A stretch of 38,755 bases of DNA, taken from an uncultured Blautia sp. (GTDB lineage Bacteria > Bacillota > Clostridia > Lachnospirales > Lachnospiraceae). Position numbers and translations under genes: made by a program. Each line of letters starts with the position of its first letter. The stretch's first letter is position 1. The stretch covers positions 1-38,755 of the forward strand of contig CALBGI010000031.1 of the NCBI GenBank assembly GCA_937893675.1. Reading direction: 5' to 3'. The notes under the pieces are model-generated. The model had not been told where the DNA came from. It saw nothing but the letters and a program-made list of their open reading frames with translations, and searched no databases. This document shows, piece after piece, positions 1 through 7,076 of the stretch.

Positions 1-7
1 GCAGAAA

Positions 8-47
8 AAGAACCTCTATTTTTCCGTGGCTTAATAGGGGTTCTTTG
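8..47. terminator. Stem-loop at the left edge, possible terminator
   Basis: Arms at 8-20 and 33-45 pair over about 13 bp with one G-T wobble (AAGAACCTCTATT with AATAGGGGTTCTT) around a 12-nt loop. The plus-strand T tail is short (TTT). On the minus strand the stem is followed by CTTTTTCTG, so it may act in both directions. It would separate an unseen upstream gene from the sugar locus. The right arm overlaps the -35 box of the next promoter by one base. Confidence 0.45.
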
Positions 48-74
48 ACAGTCTGTATATTTTGTGCCTTATAT
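45..74 (+). promoter_or_regulatory. Probable promoter of the LacI-type regulator gene
   Basis: A perfect -35 box TTGACA (45-50) is followed after 18 bp by TTATAT (69-74), which lies in an AT-rich stretch with overlapping TATATA choices. This leaves an untranslated leader of about 130 nt before the TTG start at 215. The operator motif found in front of the importer (TGGAA-N4-TTCCA) is not seen here, so autoregulation through that motif is not supported. Confidence 0.5.
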
Positions 75-214
75 ATAAAATATTGCAATGTAAAATACCA
101 AATGATATACTATGTGTAGAAAAATTAATACAATTAGAAAAGGAGCGTTGAGCAGAACATTATATGGAGATAGCAAATGATTAATATGTTATAAAATGCG
201 AAGGAGGCGATTAT

Positions 215-1222
215 TTGGCAAGTATAAAAGAAGTGGCCAGAAAAGCGGAGGTTGGCGTTGGAACTGTATCACGTGTGTTGAATTCTACAGGTTATGTATC
301 TGATGAAACTAGGAAAAAAGTAGAAGCTGCGATGCGGGAGTTAAATTATATTCCAAATGAACTTGCAAGAAACCTGTTAAATAAGAAAAGTGGTATTGTT
401 GCAATTATTATTCCCAAAATATCCCATCCATTTTTTTCTGAAATAGTTTTATATGCAGAAGCTGAACTGATGAAAAAAGGATATAAGACTATGATTTGTA
501 GTACATATAGTGAACAGAATTATGAAAAAGAATATCTTAATATGTTAAATAGACATATTGTAGATGGTATTATTGCAGGAAGTCATATGTTGGATCTGGA
601 GGAATATAAAAATGTTCAGGGGCCGATTGTTGCGTTGGATAGATATTTGGGTGAGAATATCCCTGTTGTATCAACAAATCATAAGATGGGAGGAAGACTG
701 GCTGCAGAAGAGCTGTTGAGGAATGGCTGCAGATGTGTATTGCAAATTCAGGGAGCCAGAGTTGTTGATTCTCCATCGCATGAAAGACACTATGAGTTTG
801 AGAAATATATGAAAAAGCAAGGAGTAACAGTTTATTCATACGAAATGGAATGGAACGATTTTGATTATGGACGGTATGATGTAATAGCGGATACACTTTT
901 GGATAAGTATCCGGATATAGATGGTATTTTTGCTGTAGATATGGTTGCGCTTGCCTGCATAAAACGGTTGTTAAAAAACAAAAAAAAGGTTCCCAGAGAT
1001 ATAAAAGTAGTGGCATATGATGGAACCTACGTAGCAAAGGTCGGAGTGATGAATCTGACGGTTGTACAACAACCTATTATGGAACTGGCAAGTCGTGCAG
1101 TGCGAATTCTTGTTAATATGATACAGGGGAAAAGATATCACGATAAAAAAGTGTTTTTTGAACCTAAATTGCTTCAGGGCGATACAACATATAGTGAGGA
1201 TGAAATAAGAGAGAAAAAATAA
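215..1222 (+). CDS. LacI/GalR-family transcriptional regulator
   Basis: This 335-residue protein has the standard LacI family length and layout. The N-terminal helix-turn-helix spans about residues 3-48 (IKEVARKAEVGVGTVSRVLN) and the hinge helix about 49-58 (NELARNLL). A periplasmic-binding-protein-like effector domain fills about 60-330. It should bind the two TGGAA-N4-TTCCA operators in front of the binding-protein gene and release them when the imported sugar or a breakdown product binds. The start is TTG at 215, preceded by AAGGAGG at 201-207 with 7-nt spacing. No in-frame ATG lies nearby. It is the first gene of an AT-rich sugar locus, and the effector cannot be deduced. Family assignment is secure; control of the neighbouring operon is inferred. 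Confidence 0.93.
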   Translation: MASIKEVARKAEVGVGTVSRVLNSTGYVSDETRKKVEAAMRELNYIPNELARNLLNKKSGIVAIIIPKISHPFFSEIVLYAEAELMKKGYKTMICSTYSEQNYEKEYLNMLNRHIVDGIIAGSHMLDLEEYKNVQGPIVALDRYLGENIPVVSTNHKMGGRLAAEELLRNGCRCVLQIQGARVVDSPSHERHYEFEKYMKKQGVTVYSYEMEWNDFDYGRYDVIADTLLDKYPDIDGIFAVDMVALACIKRLLKNKKKVPRDIKVVAYDGTYVAKVGVMNLTVVQQPIMELASRAVRILVNMIQGKRYHDKKVFFEPKLLQGDTTYSEDEIREKK

Positions 1223-1268
1223 CACAAAACATGACAAAGTGAATTGTACATATTGCATGAAAAATAGA

Positions 1269-1288
1269 AAATGGAACGGATTCCACAT
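1269..1288 (+). promoter_or_regulatory. Operator O1, LacI-type
   Basis: The core TGGAACGGATTCCA (1272-1285) has 5-bp inverted arms around four bases. Read on the other strand it is TGGAATCCGTTCCA, which matches the O2 core in 12 of 14 positions, including the central CC. It ends 11 bp before the -35 box. A CcpA catabolite site is an alternative reading, but the central CG typical of cre sites is missing. Confidence 0.6.
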
Positions 1289-1296
1289 AGAAACTA

Positions 1297-1325
1297 TTGA
1301 CAGGCTTTGGGGCGAGGTATATACT
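1297..1325 (+). promoter_or_regulatory. Promoter of the sugar importer and hydrolase operon
   Basis: TTGACA (1297-1302) and TATACT (1320-1325) are separated by exactly 17 bp, close to the vegetative sigma consensus. Transcription would start near 1332 and leave a leader of about 130 nt. The promoter lies between operators O1 (upstream) and O2 (downstream), an arrangement suited to repression by looping or roadblock. Confidence 0.75.
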
Positions 1326-1420
1326 CTAAACATAAAAGATGAGCGCACATCTAATAAATGTAAATTAAAACATGTAACTGCGATGAGGATTTCTGAAAGG
1401 AAATTTTTTTAAAAACACAA

Positions 1421-1440
1421 ATGTGGAAACCTTTCCACAT
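1421..1440 (+). promoter_or_regulatory. Operator O2, LacI-type perfect-arm palindrome
   Basis: ATGTGGAAACCTTTCCACAT has 9-bp inverted arms around a central CC. It lies about 90-110 bp downstream of the predicted start of transcription and just before the ribosome binding site of the binding-protein gene (GGAGGG, 1449-1454). The centre of O1 is 152 bp upstream. This is the expected kind of target for the LacI-type regulator encoded at 215-1222. Confidence 0.75.
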
Positions 1441-1460
1441 TGAAAAATGGAGGGTTTGTA

Positions 1461-2708
1461 ATGAAAAAAATAATCAAAAAAATGATTGCATTAGGACTCA
1501 CAGCAGCCATGTCTATGTCTGCGGCAACAGTTATTCATGCTGAAGAAGTGACTCTTAGAGTGTTAAACTGGGGAAATGCGGATGAAGAGGCGATTGCGAA
1601 TGACGCTATTGCTCGCTTCAATGAAAAGAATCCTGATGTAAAGGTTGAGCAGACTTGTGTGCCAGTTGAATCTTGGTCAGACTTTATTCAGAAATGGATT
1701 ACTATGTGCACCTCAGGAGAAGCTCCGGATGTAATCAGTCTTGGTTTGGAGGCAGTTAATATGGCAGTGAGCAATGATTTGTTAATACCCCTTGATGATA
1801 TTATTGAATCTGATGAAGAGCTGACTGAAAAGAAAGCCCAGTATGCACCATCACTGCTTGAAGGCTTTACAGTGAAGGATTCCTTGTATGGACTTCCGAA
1901 TGGAACACAGACAATGGTTATTTATTATAATAAACAGATGTTTGATGAGGCTGGCTTAGAATATCCTCAGGATGGCTGGACGTGGGATCAGTTTAGAGAA
2001 ACAGCGGAGAAACTTACAAAAGACGGTGTGTATGGATTTACTTTCCCATGTACCTATTTTCAGCTTACGCCGTGGTGGTCAACAAACAATGTTGCATTGG
2101 TCGGAGAAGATGGAGAAACACCAACTGTTAATAGTGAAGGCATTGTAGAAGCTGTTGAATTTTTAAATAGCATGTATAAGGATGGAATCTGTCCAGACCC
2201 AATTAGTTCAGATGGATATACAATGTTTGCAAATAAACAGGTTGCTATGGTTGGCGCTGGTCGATGGGTATTAAATACATGGCAGGACGCAGGCTTAACT
2301 AATGATGATTTTGATTGTGTTCAGTGGCCAGTACAGGAGAAAGAAGGTTCTGTATATGGTGGATCTGCATGGTGTATAGGATCTACTACGGAACATCAGG
2401 ATCTTGCAGTTGCATTGCTAAAAGAAATGGTATCAGATGAAACATTAACAGCGGTAGCAGCTGGAGGGCAGCAGGTGCCACCAACAGAAACCTTGGCAAC
2501 ATCTACAGATATTATGGGAGAATGTCCTGATAATATTATGGGAATTTGGAAAGCAGTTACAATTGCAGATCCAATTGCAGCACCAAGCTATTTTGGAGAT
2601 CTTGAGCAGACTTTTTTACGTGAATTAGAAGAAGTATTCTCTGGTGCGAAGGAACCTCAGGCAGCAATGGATGAAGCACAGACGCAGATTGAAGGCGTAG
2701 TTCAATAA
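1461..2708 (+). CDS. ABC transporter extracellular sugar-binding protein
   Basis: This 415-residue protein resembles family 1 (MalE/MsmE-type) solute-binding proteins. It should capture the oligosaccharide outside the membrane and deliver it to the two permeases encoded next. The start chosen is ATG at 1461 with GGAGGG six bases upstream; an in-frame TTG at 1440 lies inside the operator and has no ribosome binding site. Residues 1-27 form a signal peptide (KKIIKK, a hydrophobic core, then IHA before EEVTLRV). Unusually for a Gram-positive binding protein, this signal has no lipobox cysteine, so signal peptidase I cleavage near residue 27 is predicted and the mode of cell attachment is unclear. 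A stem-loop follows the gene. Sugar specificity cannot be read from the sequence. Confidence 0.92.
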   Translation: MKKIIKKMIALGLTAAMSMSAATVIHAEEVTLRVLNWGNADEEAIANDAIARFNEKNPDVKVEQTCVPVESWSDFIQKWITMCTSGEAPDVISLGLEAVNMAVSNDLLIPLDDIIESDEELTEKKAQYAPSLLEGFTVKDSLYGLPNGTQTMVIYYNKQMFDEAGLEYPQDGWTWDQFRETAEKLTKDGVYGFTFPCTYFQLTPWWSTNNVALVGEDGETPTVNSEGIVEAVEFLNSMYKDGICPDPISSDGYTMFANKQVAMVGAGRWVLNTWQDAGLTNDDFDCVQWPVQEKEGSVYGGSAWCIGSTTEHQDLAVALLKEMVSDETLTAVAAGGQQVPPTETLATSTDIMGECPDNIMGIWKAVTIADPIAAPSYFGDLEQTFLRELEEVFSGAKEPQAAMDEAQTQIEGVVQ

Positions 2709-2714
2709 ATAGAC

Positions 2715-2751
2715 AATTTCCCCGGAAGACGATTGGCCTTCTGGGGGAATT
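2715..2751 (+). promoter_or_regulatory. Intercistronic stem-loop after the binding-protein gene
   Basis: Arms at 2715-2728 and 2738-2751 pair over 14 bp with two wobbles (AATTTCCCCGGAAG with CTTCTGGGGGAATT) around a 9-nt loop. No T tract follows, so it is not a standard terminator. Such hairpins after binding-protein genes usually protect the upstream message, giving more binding protein than permease. That role is inferred here. Confidence 0.65.
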
Positions 2752-2785
2752 ATAAGACCGCTTTGTCCGTAAAGGGAGGAATGAA

Positions 2786-3694
2786 TTGGTGAATAAGAGG
2801 AAAAAAAGGTGCAAATGGGAGAAAAAAGAATTAAAAGCAGCATATCTTTTCACGCTTCCGTCATTTATTGGATTTATGTGTTTTGTACTTATTCCTATTA
2901 TATGGGTTACAATAATTTCTTTTCAAAAATATAACGTATTTACAGATACCAGTACTTTTGTAGGAATAGAAAACTATAAAAAAATTTTTTCGGATACTCG
3001 TTCGCTCACTGCTTTAAAAAATACTTTATGGTATACCGTATGTTGTTCGTTTGGTAATACGGCGTTAGGACTTGTTTTAGCAGTATTGGTTGATAATATT
3101 CTGCCGAAAAAAATGACGGTGTTTTTCAGATCTGTTTATTTTTTTCCATCTTTAGTAGCATTGACCTTTGTAGCGATTATTTGGCAGGCTTTTTTTCAGA
3201 CAGATGCAGGGGTTATTAATTATTATCTAGGACAGTTGGGAATTGAAAAAATTGGATGGTTGAATGACCAGATGTATTCTAAAGTGTCCGTTTTAATTCT
3301 GGATATTTGGAAGAATGCAGGTATGTCGATGCTTCTGATATTGGCGGGATTGCAGAATGTGGATCAAGGACTCTTAGAAGCTGCAAGTATAGATGGAGCA
3401 AATGTAGTACAACGATTTTTCAAAATTATTATTCCGGTAGCATCACCACAGATATTTTTTGTGCTTGTAATGAATGTTACAGGAGCATTAAGAATTTATG
3501 AGTCTATTTATGTATTGACAGGAGGAGGTCCTGGAGATTCATCAAGAAGCCTGGTCATGTTGATTGCAGAGAAAGGATTTACATCTTTTGATTATGGAGC
3601 GGCGTCAGCTTTATCAATTATGCTTTTGATTCTTATCGGTATTGTTACAATATTTCAATTTATAGGGAGCAGGTGGTGGGTTCATTATGAATAA
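2786..3694 (+). CDS. ABC sugar transporter permease, MalF/UgpA type
   Basis: This is an inner-membrane channel subunit of about 302 residues with roughly six membrane segments. The first is at about 20-45 (YLFTLPSFIGFMCF). The EAA loop that docks the ATPase is at about residue 198 (EAASIDGAN). It should form a heterodimer with the next gene product. Start codons TTG (2786) and GTG (2789) both fit the GGAGG at 2775-2779; GTG may be preferred. The ATG at 2781 is in another frame and meets a stop at once. The gene overlaps the next permease by 8 bp, which points to translational coupling. No ATPase gene is in the locus, so a shared MsmK/UgpC-type ATPase encoded elsewhere is probably used. Confidence 0.92.
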   Translation: MVNKRKKRCKWEKKELKAAYLFTLPSFIGFMCFVLIPIIWVTIISFQKYNVFTDTSTFVGIENYKKIFSDTRSLTALKNTLWYTVCCSFGNTALGLVLAVLVDNILPKKMTVFFRSVYFFPSLVALTFVAIIWQAFFQTDAGVINYYLGQLGIEKIGWLNDQMYSKVSVLILDIWKNAGMSMLLILAGLQNVDQGLLEAASIDGANVVQRFFKIIIPVASPQIFFVLVMNVTGALRIYESIYVLTGGGPGDSSRSLVMLIAEKGFTSFDYGAASALSIMLLILIGIVTIFQFIGSRWWVHYE

Positions 3695-4571
3695 GAAAAT
3701 TCATATATTTGGAAAAAAAATAAAAGTAAGCCATATCCTGCTGACGGTGATTATGACAGGAATAGCTTTTTTGATGATTGCTCCATTTTTGTGGGTGCTT
3801 TCAGCTTCTTTCCGGACATATAGTGAAGCGATTTCGCTACCGCCAAAGTGGTTACCACCATTTTTTACAGAAATGGATCTGGGATATTTTAAAAAGTTAT
3901 TTTCAAATTCCATCCCATTTTTTGGGTTTATGAAGAATAGCCTTAAAATGAGTGTGATTATTACATTGGGAATGTGCTTGCATGGAGTTCTTGCTGGATA
4001 TGCATATGCAAAGTTTAATTTTCCAGGAAAGAATTTTATGTTTGCATTGTTAATGGTTGCAATGATGGTTCCGGTTCAAGTTACTATTGTAGCATTATAT
4101 AAAATCATGACATTACTTGGCATAATCAATACATCTTGGGCAGTTACGTTACCTTCAATCGTTGGGGCAAGTTGCCCTGGTCTGGCAGGTGCATTTGGAG
4201 TGTTTATGATGAGGCAGTTCTTTATGGGGATTCCCAAAGAGCTGAATGAAGCAGCTGCGATTGATGGTGCTGGGCCCATTAGGACATTTATTTCTATTAT
4301 GTTACCAATGGCAAAATCAACATTAGCGTCGTTAGCAATTATAGTATTTACATATTCTTGGAATGATTATTTTACAACATTTATTATGATTAATGATACG
4401 GAGAAACTTACGCTTCCAGTTGGGATTCTGTCAATAAAGCAACCATTTTCCACAGGAGATAATGTAGTGTTTGCAGCAGTAGTTCTTGCTATTTTGCCAG
4501 CTCTTATTGTGTTTCTGATTGGACAAAAATGGATTGTCAAGAGTATGACCCATGTAGGCGTGAAGGGATAA
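3687..4571 (+). CDS. ABC sugar transporter permease, MalG/UgpE type
   Basis: This second channel subunit has 294 residues and about six membrane segments, beginning at about residues 13-37. The EAA motif is at about residue 188 (EAAAIDGAG). The short periplasmic stretch near residue 45 (FRTYSEAISLPPKWLPP) is typical of the MalG-type partner in carbohydrate importers. It pairs with the product of 2786-3694 and the binding protein of 1461-2708. The ATG at 3687 lies inside the end of the previous gene. A 31-bp gap with an AGGAGG site separates it from the glycosidase gene, so importer and hydrolases are very likely co-transcribed. Confidence 0.92.
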   Translation: MNKKIHIFGKKIKVSHILLTVIMTGIAFLMIAPFLWVLSASFRTYSEAISLPPKWLPPFFTEMDLGYFKKLFSNSIPFFGFMKNSLKMSVIITLGMCLHGVLAGYAYAKFNFPGKNFMFALLMVAMMVPVQVTIVALYKIMTLLGIINTSWAVTLPSIVGASCPGLAGAFGVFMMRQFFMGIPKELNEAAAIDGAGPIRTFISIMLPMAKSTLASLAIIVFTYSWNDYFTTFIMINDTEKLTLPVGILSIKQPFSTGDNVVFAAVVLAILPALIVFLIGQKWIVKSMTHVGVKG

Positions 4572-4602
4572 TAAAGTATGAATATAACAGGAGGCAAATG
4601 AC

Positions 4603-7074
4603 ATGAATAAAGATTTATTACATTCTAAGGTTGAGTTATTTGAAACAGGCGGGGAAGTGTCTTACCAGGGAGATGCAAATGTGGCAAAGTTCCTCCTGGG
4701 TGGACTTGGAACAGGAAACATTGCAGTAGGCGCAAGAGGTCAGTTATTAGACTGGGAAATTTTTAACTGGCCAGGAAAGGGACAATTTGTACCATTTTCT
4801 TTCTTTGCAATTCGCACAAAAGAAGATGGTAAAGAACCAGTGAGCAGAATTCTTGAATCTAAGATTAAGCCGCCATTTTATAAATCTCACGGATTTTTAA
4901 ATGGTGAACTGGCAGGGATTCCCAGGTTTGAAAAATCAAAAATGGTTGGAAAACAGCCATTTGTATATGTGGATCTGGAAGACAGCAAAGTTCCTGTAAA
5001 AGTACGTATGGAGGCATATACCCCGTTTATTCCGCTTGATGCAGACAACTCAGGTATTCCAACAGCGATAATAAAATATAAAGTGTCCAACCCGACTAAT
5101 AAGCCAATCCATGTATCAGTCGTTGGCACAATGGCGAATGTTGTTGGTTTTGATGGATATGATGTTTTTAACAATGTGAAACTGGTAGACCAGGTTGAAA
5201 ATGAATATCGCGAAGAAGATGGATTAAAAGGTTGGTATTATACGGCTAAGAATCTTACAGAAAAGGACATGAAGTTTGGTTCCATGTCTATTGCAACTAC
5301 AAATCAAAATGGAATCAGCAGAAAAAAATGGCTTCACGGACAGTGGACTGATAATGCGCAGGATTTTTGGGATGATTTTACGGAAGATGGACACTTAACA
5401 GAAGAAGAGGAAATAGAAGCGAAAGGATGTGATCTGCTTGCACATTATGATTTCAGCTTCTTAAACTTAAAGGAGCGGATTAGTTCGATTTGCTGTTCTG
5501 AGGAAATAGATGCAAATGAAGAAAAAGAATTTGAATTTTTAATTTCGTGGTATTTTCCGAATCGTCCTAAGGGGTGGATTGAGTATGATGCAGATTTAGA
5601 GCGTTATAAGAACGGTGGTTATGACAGTATACGTAATTACTATGCTACTTTATTTAAAGATGCGTGGGATGTTAGTAAATATGTAGTAAATAAAAAAGAA
5701 TATCTGGAAGGAAAGTCCAGAGATTTTGAAAATGCATTATTTAGTACTTCTCTTCCTGTATATGTTATCGATGCAGTAGCAGCAAATATTATGTCTATGA
5801 AGAGTCACTGTTGTTTCCGCATAGAAGATGGTAATTTCCTTGGCTGGGAAGGTATTCGTGATTATGTTGGATGCGGACAAGGAAATGTTAATCATGTATG
5901 GAATTATGCTACAGCTGTTGCAAATCTGTTTCCAGAACTGGAAATTACAATGCGTAATGTGGAGTTTAATATGGAACTGGATGATGATGGCTGCATGCCT
6001 TTCCGTGCACGTAAATGTTTGGGAGAGAGCAGATGGGATATGATTCCAGCTTGTGATGGAGAATTTGGTTCTATTCTCAGAATCTACAGAGAATGGAAAT
6101 ACACGGGTGATGATGAATTCCTTAAAGGTATTTGGGATAACATGATGAAAGCACTGGAATTTTCCATTAAAGAGTGGGATACAGATGGTGATGGCATATT
6201 GGATGGTAAAATGCACGTTACATATGATATAGAGTTTTACGGTCCAAATACAATGACTAACACAATTTATTTGGGGGCAGTCAAAGGTGTTGTAGAAATG
6301 GCTGAACATCTTGGAAAGCAGGATATTGCAGATAAATATCGTGCCTTATATAAAAAGGCATCTGTATTGGTTGATGAAAAGCTGTTTAACGGAGAGTATT
6401 ATATTCAGGAACTTGAAGACGTAGATGAATATCGTTATCAGTATGGTATTGGATGCCTTACAGATCAGCTTCTTGGTCAGTTTATGGCACAGACTGCCGG
6501 ACTTGGATATGTTCTTCCAAAAGAACATGTAAAGAAAACATTGGAATCTATTTATAAATACAATTTTAAAGAATGCATGGACGATGTTCCTAATGTGCAG
6601 AGAACATATGCGTTAAATGATGAGGCTGGCTTAGTTCTGTGTTCCTGGCCAAAAGGCGGAAGACCAAGATTTCCATTTGCATACTGTGATGAAGTGTGGA
6701 CTGGAGTTGAATATCAGGTTGCTGTAACAATGATTAAAGAAGGCATGATTGAAGAAGCCCTTACAATTATTAAAGCAATCAGAGATCGTTATGATGGTTA
6801 TAAGAGATGTCCATGGAGTGAAACAGAAGCAGGTCATCATTATATAAGACCAATGTCCAGTTTTTCTTTAATTCCAACATTCGCAGGATATAGCTGTGAT
6901 ATGGTAAATAAGACAATGTCTTTTGAGCCGGTAATTAATGAAAAGGATTATACAACATTTTGGATCAATGGAAAAGGCTGGGGAACTTATCACCAGACAA
7001 TTGATGAGAAAGGCAAAATGCAAAAAGAAATAACCGTATTGTACGGAAATATTGATGATGTAAAGGTAGAATAA
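4603..7074 (+). CDS. GH116 family (GBA2/DUF608-type) glycoside hydrolase
   Basis: This 823-residue protein has the GH116 layout: an N-terminal beta-sandwich domain (about 25-330) and an alpha/alpha barrel catalytic domain (about 370-800). The N-terminal signature GGLGTGNIAVGARGQLLDWE is at residues 33-52. By motif analogy with the Thermoanaerobacterium xylanolyticum enzyme, the nucleophile should be Glu416 (NFLGWEG) and the acid/base Asp542 (HVTYDIEFYGPN); EVWTGVEYQVA lies nearer the C terminus. Known GH116 members cleave beta-glucosides, beta-xylosides, glucosylceramide or beta-GlcNAc, and which applies here cannot be told. There is no signal peptide, so it acts on imported substrate in the cytoplasm. 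The start is ATG at 4603 with AGGAGG eight bases upstream. A GH32 gene follows after 2 bp. Confidence 0.9.
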   Translation: MNKDLLHSKVELFETGGEVSYQGDANVAKFLLGGLGTGNIAVGARGQLLDWEIFNWPGKGQFVPFSFFAIRTKEDGKEPVSRILESKIKPPFYKSHGFLNGELAGIPRFEKSKMVGKQPFVYVDLEDSKVPVKVRMEAYTPFIPLDADNSGIPTAIIKYKVSNPTNKPIHVSVVGTMANVVGFDGYDVFNNVKLVDQVENEYREEDGLKGWYYTAKNLTEKDMKFGSMSIATTNQNGISRKKWLHGQWTDNAQDFWDDFTEDGHLTEEEEIEAKGCDLLAHYDFSFLNLKERISSICCSEEIDANEEKEFEFLISWYFPNRPKGWIEYDADLERYKNGGYDSIRNYYATLFKDAWDVSKYVVNKKEYLEGKSRDFENALFSTSLPVYVIDAVAANIMSMKSHCCFRIEDGNFLGWEGIRDYVGCGQGNVNHVWNYATAVANLFPELEITMRNVEFNMELDDDGCMPFRARKCLGESRWDMIPACDGEFGSILRIYREWKYTGDDEFLKGIWDNMMKALEFSIKEWDTDGDGILDGKMHVTYDIEFYGPNTMTNTIYLGAVKGVVEMAEHLGKQDIADKYRALYKKASVLVDEKLFNGEYYIQELEDVDEYRYQYGIGCLTDQLLGQFMAQTAGLGYVLPKEHVKKTLESIYKYNFKECMDDVPNVQRTYALNDEAGLVLCSWPKGGRPRFPFAYCDEVWTGVEYQVAVTMIKEGMIEEALTIIKAIRDRYDGYKRCPWSETEAGHHYIRPMSSFSLIPTFAGYSCDMVNKTMSFEPVINEKDYTTFWINGKGWGTYHQTIDEKGKMQKEITVLYGNIDDVKVE

Positions 7075-7076
7075 TT

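Noticed and set aside
1..10. GCAGAAAAAG at the left edge as an inverted repeat partner of CTTTTTCTG near 9467
   Set aside because: The match is only 9 bp, falls in terminator tails on both sides, and is expected by chance, so it is not taken as the end of a mobile element.
1272..1285. O1 as a CcpA cre site
   Set aside because: It resembles a cre, but the central CG is GG and it matches O2 better, so a LacI-type operator was preferred; dual use cannot be excluded.
1440..1460. TTG at 1440 as the start of the binding protein
   Set aside because: It falls at the end of the operator with no ribosome binding site, and would put a non-hydrophobic, odd extension ahead of a normal signal peptide that begins at ATG 1461.
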